Under the pieces are notes generated by a model, which was not told the origin of the DNA, searched no databases, and saw only the letters and a program-made list of their open reading frames with translations. Below are positions 58,974 through 64,000 of a stretch of 64,000 nucleotides of DNA, piece by piece; position 1 is the stretch's first letter, and each line of letters starts with the position of its first letter. This DNA is from Casuarina equisetifolia (taxonomy: Eukaryota; Streptophyta; Magnoliopsida; Fagales; Casuarinaceae): positions 12,261,931-12,325,930 of the forward strand of contig CM052357.1 of the NCBI GenBank assembly GCA_028551475.1, given 5' to 3'. The position numbers were made by a program, and so were the translations under genes.

Positions 58974-61900
58974 TAATAATAACAATAATAATAATAATGA
59001 CAATAATAATAACAATAATAATAACAATAATAATAATAATAATAATAAATATAATAATAAAATAATAATAACAATAATAAAATAATAAAATAATAAAATA
59101 ATAAAAATAATAAAAATAATAACAATAATAACACAATAATAATAATAACAACAATAATAATAACAATAATAATAATAATAATCCAAACATAGATTGTGTG
59201 TATTTGTTTGTACATGTTAATTATAGAATAAAAACAAGTGATGGGGGTAATATGGTCATTTTTGCTTATAGGGAATAAAATTGTCTTTCAAGTAATTAGG
59301 TTTTATAGAACAACTTAAAAATATGAAACTCAGAAAATAGAAGTAATCATGTTATCAAAAGTGAGTGATTTTCAGCTATTAGAGAATTGGCGTTGAGAGT
59401 TTTAATGAGAAAGAACCCCAAGTTGATTTGTCTAGATTGTTGTTTAATGAAATGAAAAATTTAAATTTTATTGTAAACCATGTAAATTTTTCAAGGTGCT
59501 TTGTAACTACTTGTTTGTGTGTGTGATTGCTGCTGCTGATCATTTATCTCTCGCTAATATGAATCTAAGGACCACATAAACTCATGATAGTAGCTTATTC
59601 TTAGAATTTCCCAACCTTGTTATTCATGATATTAGCAAATAAGAATGAACGCTTTAGCAATGAAATAATCAAAGGTAAAATTCATGTACCTGGTGCAATG
59701 TAACCAAGCGTGCCAAGAGTTTTGGTTTGTGTTGCATCCTTGTTTTGGGCCAATATCTTTGCAATGCCGAAATCACCAACATGTGCAACCATGTCTTCAT
59801 CAAGAAGGATATTGGTGGGCTTCAAATCACAATGAACCACAGGTTCTGATTGACCATGATGCAGATAGTGCAACACCGATGCAATATCAACCATTATGTT
59901 TACTCTTTGAAGAAGATTTAAACACTAATTGTGAGAGTATAACCATCTTTCAAGGTTGCCGTTTGGTATATATTGCAGAACCAAAGCTCTAAACTCAGGG
60001 TTGGAACATGAGCTTATCACTTTAACAAGATTTCTATGGCGAATCGTCTGTAACACCTTGCATTCTGCATCGAAACTCTTGAAAGCACCAGACAGTTGCA
60101 GGTTTAGAACTTTGACAGCAACAATTGTGCTGTCGGACAATATTCCTTTATATACAGAACTGAAACCTCCAGTTCCAAGCAAGTTGCTTTCACAGAAGTT
60201 GTTTGTTCCTTGACAAAGCTCTTGATATGATATCAATCTATGCTCCAAAGCAGGCAATGTAGTGGGTAATCCTGAAGCCGGAGTATTACGTCCTCGATAT
60301 TTTCTCGACGCGTAAACACACGACAAAAGGATTATAAACAAACTGATCCCAGGAAGAAAATACTTCAGTAGAATTTGTTTCACCTTTGATCCTTTGGAAC
60401 CTAGATTTTGACATGGTGGGACACCGAAAGATGGATTCCCACAAAGTGCGATATTTCGTGAAAATGATTCAGCTGTAAAGTTCGTAAAAACCCCTCCTGA
60501 TGGAATCTCCCCTGATAGTTCATTGGAGGACAAATTCAAGTACTTGAGAAATGGAAGTGCCTCAAGGGATTTAGGAATTCTACCGGAGAGATTATTATTT
60601 GAGAGGTTTAACGTTTCCAAACCTCTCAAGTTGACAAAAGATTCAGGGATGCCTCCTGAAAATGAGTTCTTTGATAAATCAAGAAAACTTAGACTTTCGA
60701 AAGCTCCAATGATGCTTGGAATGTTTCCAGTAATTTGATTCCAAGATAAATCGATGTGTTCCATTACATCTAAACTGTTCATGTTTGCAAATAAATATCC
60801 ACCAAAGGAATTCAGCGACAGGTCCAAAAACCATAGATTTTCGAGGGTGAATATACTTAACGGTATTGATGACTCCAGGCTATTTGAATCGAGGTCTAGA
60901 CGTTGCAGGAGACTGAGATTTGCAAAGCAGCTTGGGATGGACCCAGAAATTTTGTTCAGTGAGAGATCTAACTTAGCTATGTTCCGCAATTGACATACAT
61001 CTTGTGGAATGAACCCTTCAATCTTATTATTACTGAGAGACAATCTTTGCAAACTCTCCAATTCCCCAATTGTGGACGGTATGTTTCCAGACAAATTGTT
61101 ACTATACAAAGAGAGCCATTTCAAGCTTTTCAAGGAGCCAATTTCCATTGGAATATGACCCTTTAGTTGGGCTTCATATGCCACAATTGACTGAAGGAAA
61201 GTAGAAAAGTTTCCAATGGAACTAGGAAGAGTAATATCCAAGGGATTCTTGGATATGGATAACAATTTCAAAAATCTGCAATTGGATAAAGATGAAAGGA
61301 AATTAAGCTTTTGATCTCCAGATTCTCCAGTTAGTTGATTGTGATTGAGAAAAAGCTCTTCCAGGTACTTTAACTGTCCAAGAGTTGTTGGAATAGGTCC
61401 AGAGAGCAAGTTACTGTTGAAATCTACTTGGACTAGCTTGGAACAGTTCGAAAGATGAGATGGGATAGGACCAGTAAACTTGTTCATACCAAAAAACATG
61501 TACTTGACGCTGAGGCAAGGAAGGCTAGGATTAAATGGAAGATTTCCAGACAAGGAATTTTGGGTCAAGAAGATTTCTTCAAGAGAGAACTGTTGAAAAG
61601 GCTATGGGGGATAGCTCCTATGAGATCATTGGATGCAAAGTTCAACCCATACAGATTCGAGAGGTACCCTAGATCACCTGGTATGCTTCCTTCAATATTG
61701 TTTGTCTCAATTCCCAGAGAAAGTAACGTAGACAAGTTACTTATGGAAGAAGGTATCTTACCAGTTAAACTGTTACCTCCAAGGCCCAAGCGTTCAAGCT
61801 TTTCTAATCTCCCGAAACCCTCTGGAATGCCCCCGTCAAACTTGTTATATCCTAAAGATAAGACCACAAGCTCTTTACAGTAATCCATTTCCGATGGGAG

Positions 61901-62607
61901 CCGACCATTGAATTCATTGGCAACGAGATAAAGTCCCTGGAGATTAGGACAATGCCTGCAGAGATTCATTGGAAGAGTTCCTGAGAGTTGATTATTTGAC
62001 AAACCAAGTTTGGTTAGAGATGATATGTTGAAGATAACAGAAGGCAATGCACCAGTGAGGCTGTTGAATTGCAAATTCAAGTACTCTAACGACGAAAGGT
62101 TGCCGAGGGTGGACGGATTGCGCCCACAAGATGGTTTGAACCCAGATTTATTGCTTGAAGCTTCTGACACTCATGTAATGGAGGGATACTACCTTCCAAG
62201 AGGTTGGATGACAACCTGAGCATTCTCAAGCGACGTAGGCGAGTGATCTCATGCGGGAGAAAACCAGAGAAGCTATTGTTGGAGAGGTCGAGGGAGAGTA
62301 GGAACGAGAGGTTACCAATATGGGGAGAAATAGTGCCTTGTAGACCCATGTAGGGAAGTTCCAAAGCGGTCACCCTTTGCCTGTGCCGGCTACACGAGAT
62401 GCCGACCCAGTTGCAAAAGTTTGTCCCCGCCGACCAGTTTCTGGCCAAGACAGTTTCGTTTGGACCAGAAGTGAGTTGAGATCTGAAGGCAAGGAGAGCT
62501 GATTGATCGGTAATGTTGTTGAAAGATAGGACCAACTGAAACATCCATGATTGCACTAAGAGAAAACCCAAGAGCAAGAAAATGGATGGTCTTTTTACTC
62601 CCATCAT
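58520..62607 (-). pseudogene. LRR-XII (FLS2/EFR/Xa21-like) receptor kinase, disrupted
   Basis: Exon 1 62607-59690, exon 2 58881-58520, with an 808-base GT-AG intron in the kinase domain. Signal peptide (MMGVKRPSIFLLLGFLLVQS), LRRNT with NFCNWVGISC, about 20 LRRs, a membrane span (LPGISLFIILLSCVYA), P-loop GTGGFSSVYKG, VAVKVL, a non-RD catalytic loop (HCDLKPTNILL) and GDFG. Non-RD LRR-XII kinases are typical microbial-pattern receptors. Three lesions break it: a one-base deletion near 62115, another near 61585, and a TAG (59925-59927) within the kinase domain where Tyr is expected. Each would truncate the product. Sequencing or assembly error is possible for the one-base changes. The rest of the kinase is well conserved, so inactivation is recent. 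Confidence 0.9.
58925..59182. repeat. (AAT)n microsatellite in the receptor-kinase intron
   Basis: About 258 bases of AAT/AAC/AAATAAT triplets on the plus strand, with interruptions by C, G and extra A. The three long minus-strand ORFs across it (runs of Ile, Tyr or Leu) are artefacts. Confidence 0.95.
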
Positions 62608-63150
62608 TGAGAGCTTGAGATTATTAAAAGGAAGGCACTGGGGAGAAGAATGTTGTTCAGAAGCTTATAAAGAGAGAAAAACTCGATAGCAAAGAAAGAA
62701 ACTCGAATCCGTGGACGATGAGCACAAGGCTTTTCTCTTGTTCTACGATCGTGAAGACTTGCGAATTATGCGTGGGAATGGTTTTAAGAGGGCCCTACAG
62801 AAATGTGGTCAGAAATCCAGGATGGTGAGAAAGCCATGATTGCACAAGAAGACTAAGGGAGAAGAAGACTGAGAAAGAAGACCTAACAGTGAAGCATGAG
62901 GGTAGTGTCAAGTGGTCAGAAATCCACGAAGTTGAATAAGGTCAAAGTAAGATTCAAATCCATAGTCATCGATTAGTAGAAATAAATTTTAAATCTAATC
63001 TTTCCGAGGTGGAAATGTAACTTTTTCGTAGTTTATTAACAGTTTAAAGTTCTTTTGGGACATGGTGATCATCAAAAGAAACTGTTTTGTGATTTTTGTT
63101 ATTTTTTAATAGAGTTTAGAATAATATAATACTGTTATTAACGATATTGA
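62608..63150 (-). promoter_or_regulatory. 5' flank of the receptor-kinase gene
   Basis: Non-coding region upstream of the ATG. It includes GGGCCCTACAG and GTGGTCAGAAATCC (about 62790-62820), both found again near 63328-63356. I cannot assign a TATA box with confidence. Confidence 0.4.
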
Positions 63151-63660
63151 GGAGCTTATAAAGAGCAAGAGAATGGATGGTCTTTTAACTACCATTATTG
63201 AGAGGTTGGACTGTTAATAAAGATAGGCTTTGGGATAACGACGGTGTTAAGGAGCCATTAAAGTGAGAGGAACTCGATAGCAATGGAAAAAAAAACTTTG
63301 AATCTATGTACGATTAATGAAAAGTGGGCCCTACAGAGATGTGGTCAGAAATCCGGGATGGCGAGAAAGCCGTGATTGCGCCAAGAAGAAATGGGAAGAA
63401 GAAGATTAATAAGAAGACCCGTGGGGGGCGTGCAAGTTACGCTTCTCGCCATGATTGCGCAAGAAGAAATGGGAAGAAGAAGACTAAGAGGACCCCAGGG
63501 GCACGCACTTAGGTGTGCGGCCGGTCAGAAAGTTAACGCTGTTGACGAAGCTCAATTTCAAACTGACGGAAGTGAACTTATTTGTCACTTATTAACACTT
63601 TTAAGTCTTTTGGGACTTGATAAACATTGAAAGACACTTATTTTTTGGGGTTGTGTTATT
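63151..63660 (-). pseudogene. truncated second copy of the receptor-kinase 5' end
   Basis: On the minus strand, ATG at 63195-63193 begins MVVKRPSILLLF, matching the true gene's MMGVKRPSIFLLL. Similarity stops after about 15 codons. Upstream, 63196-63660 repeats the flank of the intact copy at an offset of about 540-590 bases (GGGCCCTACAGAGATGTGG; TTTTGGGACTT). This is the remnant of a tandem duplication from which almost the whole coding region was lost. Confidence 0.7.
63371..63510. repeat. short tandem duplication, unit about 78 bp
   Basis: TGATTGCGC(C)AAGAAG followed by AAATGGGAAGAAGAAGA occurs at about 63373 and again at about 63451. The single-copy flank near 62837 has a related TGATTGCACAAGAAGA. 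Confidence 0.7.
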
Positions 63661-64000
63661 TTTTTAGTTGAGTTTAGATAATTTGATAATAGTTAAAAAA
63701 TTTAAAAGTTAACTAAAATGTTAAGGATTTTTTTTAACTTTATTTTAGGATTTTTTTTTGGGACTTTCATTTTAAACATATAACTCCTATAAAGTATAAT
63801 AATTTCAAAGTGAACTCTAATGTTAAATTAAAAAGCTAAAAAATTTAACTTAAAAGTTAACTTAAGGATTATAGTGTCTTTATTTCTCTTTTAAAATTTA
63901 CTTCAAAGATCTTATTTTTAAGTATGAAACTATCATTTTGGATTACAAGCACAAGATGAAGTAATTCAACTTAAGTTTTGATAGTAAGTTAGAAGAACTA
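63661..64000. other. A+T-rich intergenic DNA at the right edge
   Basis: No ORF, repeat or RNA gene that I can support. Confidence 0.4.

Noticed and set aside
58895..59215. Three overlapping minus-strand ORFs of Ile, Leu or Tyr runs
   Set aside because: They are translations of the AAT microsatellite inside the receptor-kinase intron.
1..64000. tRNA, rRNA, CRISPR array or other prokaryote-type system
   Set aside because: I looked for cloverleaf boxes, rRNA words and regularly spaced repeats. Only SINE-like A/B-box pieces and the tandem repeats listed were seen.

Overview
The window is plant nuclear DNA from a eudicot, A+T-rich, with spliced genes, large introns and a thick block of retrotransposons. 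The gene content points the same way: two LRR receptor kinases, a plant EFR3-type protein, an AN1/C2H2 stress-associated protein and a cytosolic ribosomal protein with plant promoter boxes. The order PXC3-like kinase, EFR3-like protein, AN1-C2H2 protein, ribosomal protein S2 is the order I recall for Arabidopsis At2g41820-At2g41830-At2g41835-At2g41840. The backbone therefore looks like a conserved microsyntenic block into which transposons have expanded.

Layout. 1-1929: 3' part of a PXC3-like LRR kinase (+). 1930-4111: intergenic DNA with SINE-like pieces and a degenerate ~30-bp minisatellite. 4112-26678: a nested transposon cluster. Its outer shell is an old minus-strand Ty3/gypsy element carrying two miniature LTR elements (TRIMs). 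Its gag was split by a plus-strand gypsy chromovirus (9481-25918, duplication AACTC). That element's pol was split by a Ty1/copia element (11779-22118, duplication GAAAT). Finally, two solo LTRs of one further family landed in opposite orientations, one in the copia left LTR (12758-14408, TTCAT) and one in the gypsy integrase (23347-24650, GAAAG). All coding regions in the cluster are decayed.

27879-29700: a two-coding-exon gene (-) for an 80-residue membrane protein, with an intron in its leader. 30884-41812: complete EFR3-like gene (-), 19 coding exons, 1032 residues, one GC-AG intron. 44094-47569: AN1-C2H2 zinc-finger protein (-), 290 residues, whose intron carries an 818-bp insertion flanked by direct repeats. 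48922-51149: ribosomal protein S2 (-), 270 residues. 52492-52818: small single-pass membrane protein (+). 52819-58500: intergenic DNA with a copia gag relic and a TRIM-like remnant. 58520-62607: non-RD LRR-XII receptor kinase (-), broken by two one-base frameshifts and one in-frame stop, with a truncated duplicate of its 5' end just upstream (63151-63660).

The host genes do not form a pathway. They are independent loci: receptor kinases, a predicted plasma-membrane scaffold for PI4-kinase, a stress-associated zinc-finger protein and a translation component. I found no CRISPR, operon or defence-island type of system. The most informative content is the stratigraphy of the transposon cluster and the decay of the second receptor kinase. 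Splice sites were placed by eye from reading-frame continuity and family similarity. The EFR3-like, zinc-finger, S2 and 80-residue genes all close into uninterrupted frames.
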